Shown: piece by piece, positions 33,901 through 45,900 of the stretch
How positions within the stretch are numbered: position 1 is the stretch's first letter
Layout: each line of letters starts with the position of its first letter
Assembly (NCBI GenBank): GCA_003013855.2
Contig: PVNU02001893.1
Span: forward strand, 744,001 to 808,000
DNA length: 64,000 bases
Direction: 5' to 3'
From: Liriodendron chinense
Taxonomy: Eukaryota; Streptophyta; Magnoliopsida; Magnoliales; Magnoliaceae
Translations under genes and position numbers: made by a program
Notes under the pieces: model-generated
Told to the model about the DNA's origin: nothing
The model's database searches: none
Seen by the model: the letters and a program-made list of their open reading frames with translations, nothing else

Positions 33901-36900
33901 TCACTCTCCACCAAGAGGCTCTATGCTGGATACAGTCAATACATCACAACCGTCACCACTAACCTCTGCGGTATTGGTTCCTTCCCTAGAAGAATCTCCA
34001 TATCTCTCCTGCCTTTTTTCCAGGATTCAAACAATCCCTCTTCACATGCCCTTCTTCCCCACAATTCCAGCATCTTACCTTATGCTTCCACTTGCCTTTT
34101 GATTTAGATCTCGATGAAGGAGATCCTCCACCCCGCTCAGAATTCCTCCCCCTCATAACCAGTGCCTCATTAGTAGAGGGACCCACGCCGCCGCTTTTTC
34201 CTTATCATGGCTTTCGCATGAAGGGCTGAGATAACGGTTTCTACGTCAATAGTCTCCCTACCTGGGCACAACAAGTCCTTGAGCGACTCATATGATTCTG
34301 AAAGAGAATTCAATAGGCTAAACGCTTGATCCTCGTCCTTCATCAGCTCATCTACATCCATCAACTTGTAAATAAGCCTATTGAAATTACTGATGTGGCT
34401 CTCAACATCGGCCCCCTCCGTCATCCTCAGATTGTACAACTGAAGCTTCAAGTATATGTGATTTTCAAGAGATTTCTTCGCATAGATATTCTCCAACTTC
34501 GCCCATGTTGCAGCCGCAGTCGTCTCTTTCATGACGTTATACAGGACCTCATCTACTAGGCACAACTGGATTGAGACATTGACCTTTTCATCGATCTTCT
34601 TTCACTCTCCTTCTTTTATAGCTTCTGATCGCTCTCCAGAGCGCATCTTGCAATCCTTGCTGAACTAGAAGGCCTTTCATCTTCACCTTCCAAAGTTTAA
34701 AATTATTTTTCCCTGAATACTTCTCTATGTCGAACCTCATGCCTGATGCCATGCTCTTGTCTTAGATTCGAATTTCTGCTACACCCTCAACGATCGCTCT
34801 GATACCAGTTGTTGGGATAGGAGGGCTGACAACGGAAGCAAAGCTGAACACAAACAGCAAATTGAATCAAACAAGCCACACAATGCAATCACAATGCATG
34901 CAATCACCCACACATAGACAATTCAAATTAACGTGGAAAAACCCCTCACGAGTAAAAAACCATGGCACAAAGCGACACCAATCCACTATAATATCAGAAG
35001 CTATAAGAGATGGAACCCAAAACCCAAAACCCAAGCCCACAAGAGAAATTCCAAGCTTACCCAAGAAGAAAACCCTCTTCTCAAGCTCTTTCTCTCACCT
35101 AGAAGCTCCCTCTCAATCCCTTTTACAACCTTAGAAACCTCTAATTCCGAAATACACCTTAAATAAGCAAGATAAAATAGAATTAGAAACTTCTTGCGCG
35201 CAAACTGCGCAAGAATCCACATCGTCATACAAGGAGACTGCCGAATTGAGGTGTCCGTTTCCAACAGATGGAAGGCCAACATCAAAGGTAGGGCCCACAT
35301 AATAAATGATCTACATTAAAAGTTGGCCCCACATGATGGATAGTGGATGTAAGGGGGACCAAACAAATTCGAAAGATAAGTACTTATGATGTTGGAAATG
35401 ATCAAACATACTTTTTTTACTTTTTGGCTGATAAATATGTTGTTTACCAAATATGTTTATCCATTGAATAAGTAGAAATCAGATAAGCTACATGTGGCAT
35501 AGGTTGCTTATCTAAAGTTACTCACGATCCAAACGCCCCCTTAGAGTCCGGACTTATCTAATATACTCTTGTAACCTTCAATAATGCCCTGATCCTCAGG
35601 TGGCCCACCATGTACATCGGACTTCCAATGACTATTGTTGCTAAGCTTCAACCATAATCTACCATTCTCAGTTGCTCAATTGATGTCTCCACTATAGACA
35701 TTGGATTGGGTCATATTCAATGGTCCAAACTGCTAATCTGACAAAACACAATAATGAAGGAGGTTACCTCAAAAATTTCAAGATTGGAAAAATCCAGATT
35801 TCCAAATTAATGGCCCATATTTGACCAAAAAAAAACTAAATAGTCTTAAGTGCTAAAGTATTCCAATCAAACAGCTTCATTATTACTTATCCTCCATTCA
35901 CAGTGAGGCCCATCTTGTGATCGGCCGGTATGACAGCAGATCCAACGGCTGTAATCCCACGTATCCCATTGCAATACATCATATGTATTCTGGCAAACCT
36001 ATCTAATAATTCACGTAGAGAAATGCTCCAGCTCTCTCAGAGCACTTATAGTGCTCCTAATTGCAGTGGGACGCTGCCCAGACCATTGATCTAGATTGTT
36101 CATTAGGTCCAAAAACATTTCATGCGCTTACCATGAGAACATCACACCAATCTTAAAAATATATTAATTAACCACTTGATCAATAGCCTTTAATAAGGAC
36201 GGTCAAGATGGTTTTCACAATAGGTCCAATCAACCATTTGATCCATCCATTTCTTAAGAACCAACACAGACTGTTTATGATTCTAATGAATCACTTTTGT
36301 TAGGCTTATAAAAAGGATTATGATAGAAAATAACGCCAAATCAAGGATTTACTAGACCATTCAATTAGTGTGATTTTTGCCTAAAAGCTCATGAAATGTG
36401 TTATGGACTTAATAGACAGTTTAGATCGACTGATTAGATTGTCCAAGTGAATGGATACAACTAAGAGCACTATAACTTAAAGTGATTTGAGTGAATTGGA
36501 GGATATCTCATTCATATATATTAGAATAGTTCTCTTTTAATACTTTTAAGGCCAATTTTATCTATCTATAATCCTTAACACCTTTCATGCATTAAATTCA
36601 TTGAAGAAGATAATTTTGATACATATTAAATTAGGTTTTATATCTTTTTTTAATTTTGGAATCTTAAAATCACTTATAATTTCTTTGTGAATTTTTTCAA
36701 ATTCATAAATAAAAACTCGAAAAGAAAAAAAAAAAAAAAAATTAGAAGATGAAAGTATTAGGAATGGATCGTATGCGTGCACTCATGGAAGTCAGCCTTT
36801 CTTATATTTGCTGCGCCAAGAGCCAAAGTGGCGTGCATAGATGAAATCCAAGCCACCCATCATGAGGACCAACTGTACATATTCAGCATATATGTGCTGT

Positions 36901-39900
36901 ATTGAAAAGGATTTTAATAAAATATTTGTTTTAATTTTACTTTAAAAGGTATTTCCCTCCACATGTTGTGTTTTGATTTTTTGAACAACTCCTTTGTCCC
37001 ACATTGAAAAGAAATAAGGAAAAAAAAAACAAGTACATATATAAGTAGTGAGTTTGCATTAGGGCTAGGCTCTTAAGGAGCAAGTGAATTTTGTGATTTG
37101 TAGGGGACTATGCATATTGACCCACACTATGCCAAAAACTACATATGCACATGCCCGTTAGCCGCGCAGTTGGGTTTAAACCCAACGGACCTAACCCAAT
37201 TCGAAACGGTGCATTAGGCACCTCATCAAAGTCATATTTATTCTGAAACTATTAGGTAAAAATTAGTAAAGAGGGAGAGTTCAAAACGTTTCGGAAACCT
37301 ATCCTTGAAAACAAAAACAAAAGGCGACTGAGTAACTCAGTGGTGTGAAACTCAAATTAGATAAACGACCAAACTCGGAATATGTCGTTCACGTGTCAAC
37401 CCTGTTACCCACTATCAGCAACATAGGACCTCCGATTGACATACATTAAGGATAACATAAACCTTTTGCCAGGTTCCTCCCGTATAAACCAAAGTTCGAG
37501 TCACTAAGCAGTGCGGAGCTGAATCAAGTAGTTTGGTATATTCAGTAGACAGAAAAGAAAGACTCAAAATAAAATAAAAATAAAAAACAGGCAACAAAGG
37601 ATGTGAAGTTAGGTTGTTATACATACCGGGTGGTTGCCTTACTTTGTAAGGTAATAAAAATGGTCCACCCGGGACCTAACGTATACTCGGCGTGATGTGT
37701 AAAGAGTGTTACTAGTAGATATTTTTTTTTTGAGTTTTAAGATTAGAATGTTTAGATCCATTGATCATTCAAGTCTTTTCCTTTTTTTAATATAGACAGT
37801 AGTCTCGTCTTTTCCTCTTTTTATACGGACAATAGTCTCATTAACCTTTAAATAATCGAAGGGTTAAAATATTTTAGTACTAGAGTTTTATTAGGTATCC
37901 CATCTATGGTGGAGCCCATCATATAAACGAGTTGGGGTCATCGAAGAGAAAATAACTCCTATCCAACTACTTAAGGTCTCAACATATCCTATTGCAATTA
38001 CATCTGGAATTTTTTCAAAATTTTACTTTCTTAATGAATCTCATCAAAATTAATTATTAGCCGATAATTAATTCTAACTATGTTCTTTATCTATCATGTA
38101 GCATGCGACAGATCATCGATCGATATCAAAAGGTTTCCGGGACCCGTATTCCAGAGTATGATAATCAGGTATTATATCATTTTTATCATGAATTAATCTC
38201 GCTTTTTTTGTACAATATAAAGAGTGCTAAAGATCCTTTATTTTTCTTAACTATTTTTCAGCAAGTATACTGTGAAATTACGAGGATGAAGAACGAGAAC
38301 GATAAGCTTCAAGCAAGCATGCGAACCCTGACTGGCGAAGACTTATCGACCCTAACCATGAATGATTTGCACCAGCTCGAACAACAGTTAGAGATATCTG
38401 TTAATCGGGTCCGATCGAGGAAGGTATTTTTTATCCCTTAAGTATGCTTAGTTACGTTCGCTGAACGATCATGTGGGTCCCACCATGTAAATACCCTGGC
38501 CTGGAAATCGAGCGTGCCCGCTGGTTGGGTGGGCCACAATGTTAGAAAAATGAAGGTGGTTTAGTAGAACTTGCCCGGACCTGTTTCATCTGTCCATTTC
38601 TTTTGTAAATTGTAGAATATTGATGAACAGGCTGGCCTGATTTTGTGCCGGAGCATTGAGATGGTGGGACCCACCAGTTGGAGGGCTTGGATCTCAAGCC
38701 AGCGTTCTGTGCTGGCACATATGAAATCATTTTTTATGCATGTTTAGTGATTATCTTGATCCTAGCTAGCTAGTTACCAGGGCCTCTTGGTTTAGCTCTA
38801 GTAAGGAGACTTGCAAAAGAAAAATCTAATGAACGGTGATTAGTGGTCCACCGTATGGATGGATACATGCATGTCAATCCAGACCATCCAGAGTACGTGA
38901 GCTCTATTGTGGATGGAGCATAGCTTGTAAGTCGGATTGATCAGAAGATTTTAGCTGTTTCATTCTGCCTTTTGATTTTGGACGGCTAGCTATTTCCACT
39001 TCTTACTGCCCATTTGATGGTCACCAATTACAACGGTTCTGATCATTTCACTAGCCCCATTTGGGGGATTCTCCATCACAATGGAATCCGTAATTTGGAT
39101 GCTTTGGATTGACTTGATGTCTTCTCCAAGAATAATTGTTATCTGCTCTTTTTTTTTCTTTTCCTTTTTAACAGAATAACTGTCATCAATATCAGTGAAT
39201 ACTAGAATAATTGTTGAGGGACAAATGATGTAGTTTGGAGTCGCTTGGCATTCACAGCCCATATCTGGACCGTCCACTAGGTCCAGTCTACTCTTCTTCT
39301 CCTACTGTTCAAAAACCGTAGCAATCAGATGGTCTTAAACGTATGTCCATGACTAGATATATCTTCTACAAATAATCCTGTCCATCCATTTTTGCATGCT
39401 ACTAACCACACAGTTTGAATCATCCTATTAGTAATTATTATTATTATTTGAAGGTAGCCTATGAAGAGTAGATACCAGGCGAAGATTTTTGAAAATCTAA
39501 CAATATTATCTGGGAATTTTTTTATTCAACGATCTTCTGCAATAATATCATGAGAGTTTTCAATATTGATAATTTTTTATTGTTTGTGATTTTATCATGA
39601 AATTACCAAGATTTTAACAGAAAAAATATTAGAAGTATAGTCTGTTTATTTATTTATTTAAGATAATTATTTTTAAATAGTTTGTTTTCAATGAGATTTT
39701 CCCAGAAATATTGCTAGAAAAACAATCAAAACTGAAAATGTCTAGAGAAATTCCAAAGGCAAGAAATTGACAAGAAAGAGATTTGCCATTATGGATTGGA
39801 TTAGATTGGATGGATTGGATGTCATAAACAGGCCTTGTACTGCTAGATTTCATCACTTGTATGAAAGAAATAAACCAAGTGAATTTTAGTCTTTTTCTCA

Positions 39901-42900
39901 AGTGTTATCCGTTATCAGCCAGCTTAGATAATGGGAAGAGAAGAAAAGAAAAGAAGATGGATGACTTTTGACATTTTACAATGTTTAGATAGTGAAGAAA
40001 TATTGAGTTTAAAAAAGCATATTATCCAAATAACATAGTCAAATTTACCCACACAAGATATAAAATTACTAATGTAAAAGCTTTATGAAATTTGTACTCT
40101 CTATTCATGTCAATCCATATCTCATAGTAATTAAAATCTTAAGAAATCATCGTTGTAATTACGGAAGGCTTTTTCTCACAAAATTAGGCGTTTATTTAGA
40201 ATTCTTTTGATAAAAAATCTCTTCTTTCTTCAATGACTTGATTATTATTAATATAAGAGAACATTTACAAAGAATCAAAAACAAGAATGAGAGCCACAAA
40301 AATTGCCTATCCAAGGTAAGGCCCACCAGATGGGTCCCTACTCATGGCTTAGTGGTAGACTTACAAGAGTTTCAACACTAAGGTCATGGGTTCAGTACCC
40401 ATTGTGTGAGTGTGAGGGTGTGTGCTATAAAAATAAAAGCCCACCAGATGGACAATGCAGATCATCTGCCATGCATCCACATGAAACCATCATCCGCCTT
40501 GTATGGACCTCAGGCACAATACAACCCTTTTACGATGTCGCAACATTTTGCAACAGGCACACATGGCATCATGTGGAAACTGTTGGGAAAGGAGGGCCCG
40601 CAGCGGAAGCAAAGCCGTAGACAAACAGAAAATTCAATCAAACAAGCCACACAATGCAATCACAATGCATGCAATCACCCACACATAGACAATTCGAATT
40701 TAACGTGGAAAAACCCCTCACGAGTAAAAAACCACGACACAAAGCGACACCAATTCACTATGAATCACAGAAGTTACAAGAGATGGAACCCAAGACCTAA
40801 ACCCAAGCCCACAAGAGAAATTTCAAGCTTACCCAAGAAGAAAACCCTCTTCTCTAAGCTCTTTCTCTCACCTAGAAGTTCCCTCAATCCCATTTGTAAC
40901 CTTAGAAACCTCTAATCTCGTAATACCCCTTAAATAAGAAGAAAAAACGGATTTAGAAACCTCTCGCGCGCAAACCGCGCAAGAAAACGTGTTGCACTAG
41001 GACACTGCCAACCGGCGGACACCCCTACCGGCCAGATGGCATAAAAACTGGACAGCAGCATTGCTGCCTGGGACTCCACTATGACCGGCCGGTGGTCTCT
41101 ATGTGCATTGATTTGAGACGTCAGTTTCCAACAAACTCCACCATGACTCAAATCATCATGCACCACCTTGCCATGCACAATCTCCACCTCTACTTCGTCA
41201 TCATTATAGTCATGTCGCTTCTCATGCCCCATCAACTCTATCCTTGCATCTTCACATGCCTTATTGCTCTTCCCATGTGGCCCTTTTTCTCTTGCCACAC
41301 TTGAGCAACTGTGGATCCCACTGCCAATCCCGCAGCTCCACCATGAATAGTGCTCCCAATCACCTTGTAAAGATTATCGCACCTCCGTGCCTTGATCATC
41401 ATGCGTGCTCCCTTCACCACTTTACAATATCGATCGCAGCCGATGAACCTGCAACCCTTCGCCTCGAGTGCACCAAGAGATATCACATTCATCTTCATCT
41501 CAGGGACATGCTTCACACTTTCAAGGATCCGTTCGACTCCATTGAACATCCTAATGCGCATCGAACCAATCCCTACCACATTGTGAGCGTAGCCATCGCC
41601 CACAAACACCGATCCACCATCATAATCCTTATATGACATGAATGAACTTCGGTCAGGACATACATGACATGATGCCCCTAAATCCAAGAGCCACTCTCCA
41701 CCAAGAGACTCTATGCCGGATACAGTCAATACATCACAACCATCTCCACCATCATCTACGTTATTGGTTCTTTCCCTAGAAGAATCTGCAAATCTCTCTT
41801 GTCTTTTTCCAGGATTAGAACAATTCATTTTCACATATCCTTCTTCCCCACAATTCCAGCATCTCACCTTATGCCTCCACTTGCCTTTTGATTTAGATCT
41901 CGATGAAGGAGATCCTCCACCCCGCTCAGAATTCCTCCCACTCATAACCAGTGCCTCATCAGTAGAGGGACCCACGTCGCCGCTTTTCCTTATCATCGCC
42001 TTCGCCTGAAGGGCTGAGATAACGGTTTCTACGCCAATAGTCTTCCTACCTACGTAAAAAGAGTCCTTGAGCGACTCATATGATTCTGGAAGAGAATTCA
42101 ACAGAATAAACGCTTGATCCTCGTCCTTCATCGGCTCATCTACATCCATCAACTTGCAAATAAGCATATTGAAGTTGCTGATGTGGCTCTCAACATCGGC
42201 CCCCTTCGTCATCCTCAGATTGTACAACTGAAGCTTCAAGTATATGCGATTTTCAAGAGATTTCTTCGCATAGATATTCTCCAACTTCGCCCATGTTGCA
42301 GCCGCAATCTTCTCTTTCATGACGTTATATAGGACCTCATCTGTCAGGCACAACTGGATTGAGACATTGGCCTTTTCATCGATCTTCTTCCACTCTCCTT
42401 CTTTCATAGCTTCTGGTCGCTCTCCAAGGAGCGCATCTTACAATCCTTGCTTAACTAAAAGGCCTTTTATCTTCACCTGCCAAAGCTCAAAGTTATTTTT
42501 CTCCGAATACTTCTCTATGTCAAACCTCATGCCTGATGCCATGCTTTTGTCTCATATTCGAATTTCTGCTACACCTCAACCTGTCTCTGATACCAGTTAT
42601 TGGGATAAGAGGGCCCGCAGCGGAAGCAAAGCCGTAGACAAACAGAAAATTCAATCAAACAAGCCACACAATGCATGCAATCACCCACACGTAGACAATT
42701 CGAATTTAACGTGGAAAAACCCCTCACGGGTAAAAAACCACGCACAAAGCAACAACAATCCACTATGAATCACAGAAGTTACAAGATATGGAACTCAAGA
42801 CCCAAACCCAAGCCCACAAGAGAAATCCCAAGCTTATCCAAGAAGAAAACCATCTTCTCCAAGCTCTTTCTCTTACCTAGAACCTCCCTCAATCCCCTTT

Positions 42901-45900
42901 GCAACCTTAGAAACCTCTAATCTCGTAATACCCCTTAAATAGGAAGAAAAAACGGATTTAGAAACCTCTTGCGCGCAAACCGCACAAGAAAATGTGTTGC
43001 ACTAGGACACTGCTGACCGGTCGTCCGACCTGTCGGACACCCCTACCGGCCGGTTGGCCGACCGGCCGGATGGCATAAAAACTGGACAGCAGCATTGCTG
43101 CCTGGGCCTCCACTGTGACCAGTCGGTCGGCCACCCCCACAGACCGGCCGGTGATCTCTATGTGCATTGATTTGAGACGTCAGTTTCCAACAGAAACCAT
43201 CTTGCCGGTGGGCAAGAATCTTTGTCCATGCATGGCCCGAGATTCCTGCCACAAGTGTGGACGGTTTCCACACAAGGAGGGAGTGTCCTCTTACTTTCAA
43301 ACAAATGCAGTTTCAATAATGGGATAAGGATCCATGGCACAATCATACCATCACCTATGCACTGAATCTCATCAAACTCTATGGTAAGATTTTGAAGGAA
43401 AAAAAAATCTTAAACCAAATTACTATATCCAAAGAGACCCATAAGAGAGAGAGGAGAGGCATTCACTGATTCAAAGGAAGAATACAAGGAGTTTTAGAGA
43501 ATGAGATGAAGAGTTAGAGGAGAATATATGAGACGTTTCTTTAGCTACTTGCATCTACACAATTAATTAAGCCCACACATGAGTCATCCACACATGTGGA
43601 GACTTGAAGTCCTTCCTCATCCTTAGAAAACAGCCTTTGCAAATGGCTTAGTGAAAATATTGACGACCTACAGTAAAAATGGAAACAAATCATGCAAGGA
43701 GAGTACCCAATACAACATTTTCTCTAACAAAAATGATAGTTAATCTCAATGTACTTTATACGTGCATGAAACACAAGATTAACAATGAGATACAAAACAC
43801 TTAAATTATCACAAAAACAAACGGAAGGTTGATGTAGATACCCCGTTGTCACATAAAACATAGGAGATATATGTTAACTCAGCAACAGTAAATGCAAAAG
43901 CTTGATATCGGCACTAAAACAAACAATCGTCAATTGTTTTTTAGTAGCACAAGAGATATGTGTTGGGAAAAGCCGGCAGCGGAAGCGGAACGCCGAAACC
44001 GTGAAGCAATGCAAAATCAAACAAGTAACAAGATGCAATCAATCACACAAAAGCATTCACCACAAGAGACTCCAAATTTTATGTGGAAAAACCCCAAAAC
44101 GGGTAAAAAACCACGGCACAAATGATCCACTATGAATATCAGAAGATTATAGAGGTTGACAGCCCACAAAGCAAGGAAAAACAGAAAAAAAAAACTTCAC
44201 GTTTTCTCTCACACACACCTCTCCCCTCTTCCTAGTACCAATAGGAAACCTTGGACACCTTAGGATTCATCTCTAAGTCGGATTAAAACACCTTAAATAG
44301 GAAGAAATTCGAAAATAGAAACACCTTGCGCAATACTACGGACTGCACAAGAACTCCGCGCGCACAGCCGACCGGTCGCACATAGCACAGAAAACGTCCA
44401 GGGAGAACATGCCGTCCCAGCCTCACAGTCGATCGGTCGCACGACAGGTCGCAGCCCCCTCCAGACCGGTCGCACGACCGGTCTAGGGCCACACAAAGAC
44501 CTGTCTGCCTTGCTGTGCATCTGGGTCACAACGTCAGACCGGTCGCCCGACCGGTCCGAGCACCCAAACCGAGCAAAGTTCGAAGGCTCTCCAACAATCT
44601 CCACCGAGGCTTCGAACGTCGAATCAACACATCCTTGCAACGTCATCTCATCTTTAATCATAGCTTCATCGCTTCTCGTGCCACCATCGACCCTATCCTT
44701 GTAAATTCACACCCTTTACCGCTCTTCTTATGTGGCCCTTGGGCACTTGCCACATACGAGCAACCGTGGATCTCGTTGCCGTTCCCGTAGCTCCACCGTG
44801 AATTGTGCTCCTGATCAACATGTAAAGATGGCCACACCTCCGTGCCTTCATACACACGAGTGCCCCCTTCATCACTTCACAACAACGATCGCGGCAGATA
44901 AACACGCACCCTTTCGCCTCGAGTGCACCAAGAGAAATCACATTCATCTTCATCTTGGGAACGTGCTTCACATCTTCCAGGACTCGTTCGACCCCATCGA
45001 ACATCCTGATGCGCACAGAATCAATACCCACAACCTTATGAGCGACTCCATCACCCACAAATACTGATTCTCCACCATACTCCCTGTATGTCGTGAATGA
45101 ATTTCGGTCAGGACAAACGTGACATGAAGCCCCTGAATCAAGGATACACCCACTACCGTGAGATCCCTTGCCAGATACAGTCAAAACTTCACAAAAATTG
45201 CCACCGTCCTCTACGGTATTGGCTCCATCTCCTGAAGAATTTTTTAACCTCTCTTGCCTCAACCTGGGATTCTAACAATCCCCTCTCATGTGGCCCTCCT
45301 GGCCACAATTCCAGCACTTCACCTTAGACTTACCTTTGCCATTGGCCCTCGATCCCGATTTAGAATATCCTCCATGCTCAGAACTTCTTCCCCTCATAAC
45401 CAGTGCCTCCGAGGAATAACGGGAAGCCACATCACCGCTTTTCTTTCTCATCGCTTTCGACTGGAGGGCTGAGATAACGGTCTCGACGCTTATGGTTTCC
45501 CTTCCTGCATACACAGAGTCCCTGAACGACTTATATGAATCTGGAAGAGAATTCAACAGGATGCATGCTTGATACTCATCCTTCATCGGTTCATCAATCT
45601 CCACCAACTTGCAAACCAGCCTATTGAACGTGCTCAGGTGGTCCTCTACCTCAGTTCCCTCAGCCATCCTCAAGGTGAACAACTGCATCAACACGTACAT
45701 GCGATTCTCTAGAGATTTCTTGGCATAAACCTGCTCTAGCTTCGCCATCGTTTCAGCCGCAGTCTTCTCCTTCATGACATGATAGAGAACATCATCCGTA
45801 AGGTTTAACAGGATTGAGGTTCTTGCCTTCTTGTCGAGCCTCGTCCACTCATCGTCTTTCATAGCCTCGGGTCGCTTTCCAAGAGTTCCATCAAACCCTT

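Larger units (their letters stand above)
32771..35266 (-). mobile_element. GAG-only LTR retrotransposon 1 (TR-GAG-like, Copia lineage)
   Basis: A complete 2,496-bp element with LTRs at 32771-33343 and 34810-35266, flanked by a perfect 5-bp duplication GATGG (32766-32770 and 35267-35271) that falls in the minisatellite word. The PBS TGGTATCAGAGC (34796-34807, minus) lies 2 nt from the 5' LTR, and a GTGGTGGAGTT purine tract precedes the 3' LTR. Only gag, protease and a pre-integrase segment are encoded; integrase, RT and RNase H are absent. It lies antisense within MADS intron 1. Confidence 0.93.
31946..35540. mobile_element. Harbinger/Tourist-like element hosting a minisatellite and an LTR element
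   Basis: The left end GGGCCTATTTGG and the right end ...CCAAACGCCCCC are inverted, and both are flanked by TTA (31943-31945 and 35541-35543), as for PIF/Harbinger elements. Without the GAG-only retrotransposon (32771-35266) the host element is about 1.1 kb, most of it minisatellite. There is no transposase. Confidence 0.65.
25963..38101 (+). other. MADS gene intron 1 (12.1 kb)
   Basis: The donor is gtttgt at 25963 and the acceptor atgtag ends at 38101. It contains a MITE (26997), LINE RNase H fragments (28.5-29.6 kb), a Copia 3' end, two related TIR elements, a SINE, a Harbinger-like element with minisatellite, and a GAG-only LTR element. Between 25963 and 26996 I see only short dispersed repeats (a 'ggtgtacacc' block at about 26205 and 26432). 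The first intron often carries regulatory sequence in MIKC genes. Confidence 0.9.
40581..43192 (-). mobile_element. GAG-only LTR retrotransposon 2 (TR-GAG-like, same family as element 1)
   Basis: A complete 2,612-bp element with LTRs at 40581-41133 and 42598-43192 and a perfect target duplication GAAAC (40576-40580 and 43193-43197). The PBS differs at one base (42584-42595). It encodes the longest gag-protease frame of the three. Integrase and RT are absent. It lies antisense in MADS intron 3. Confidence 0.93.

Noticed and set aside
34796..34807. tRNA-like words (TGGTATCAGAGC, several places)
   Set aside because: They are primer binding sites complementary to initiator tRNA-Met next to LTRs, not tRNA genes.
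36950..37300. A second gene leader in intron 1
   Set aside because: The tcccacatt/TATA order fits an LTR remnant and no open frame follows.
40303..40915. Overlapping 105- and 169-codon plus-strand frames
   Set aside because: They cross a SINE and the LTR border of GAG-only element 2, so they are antisense noise.
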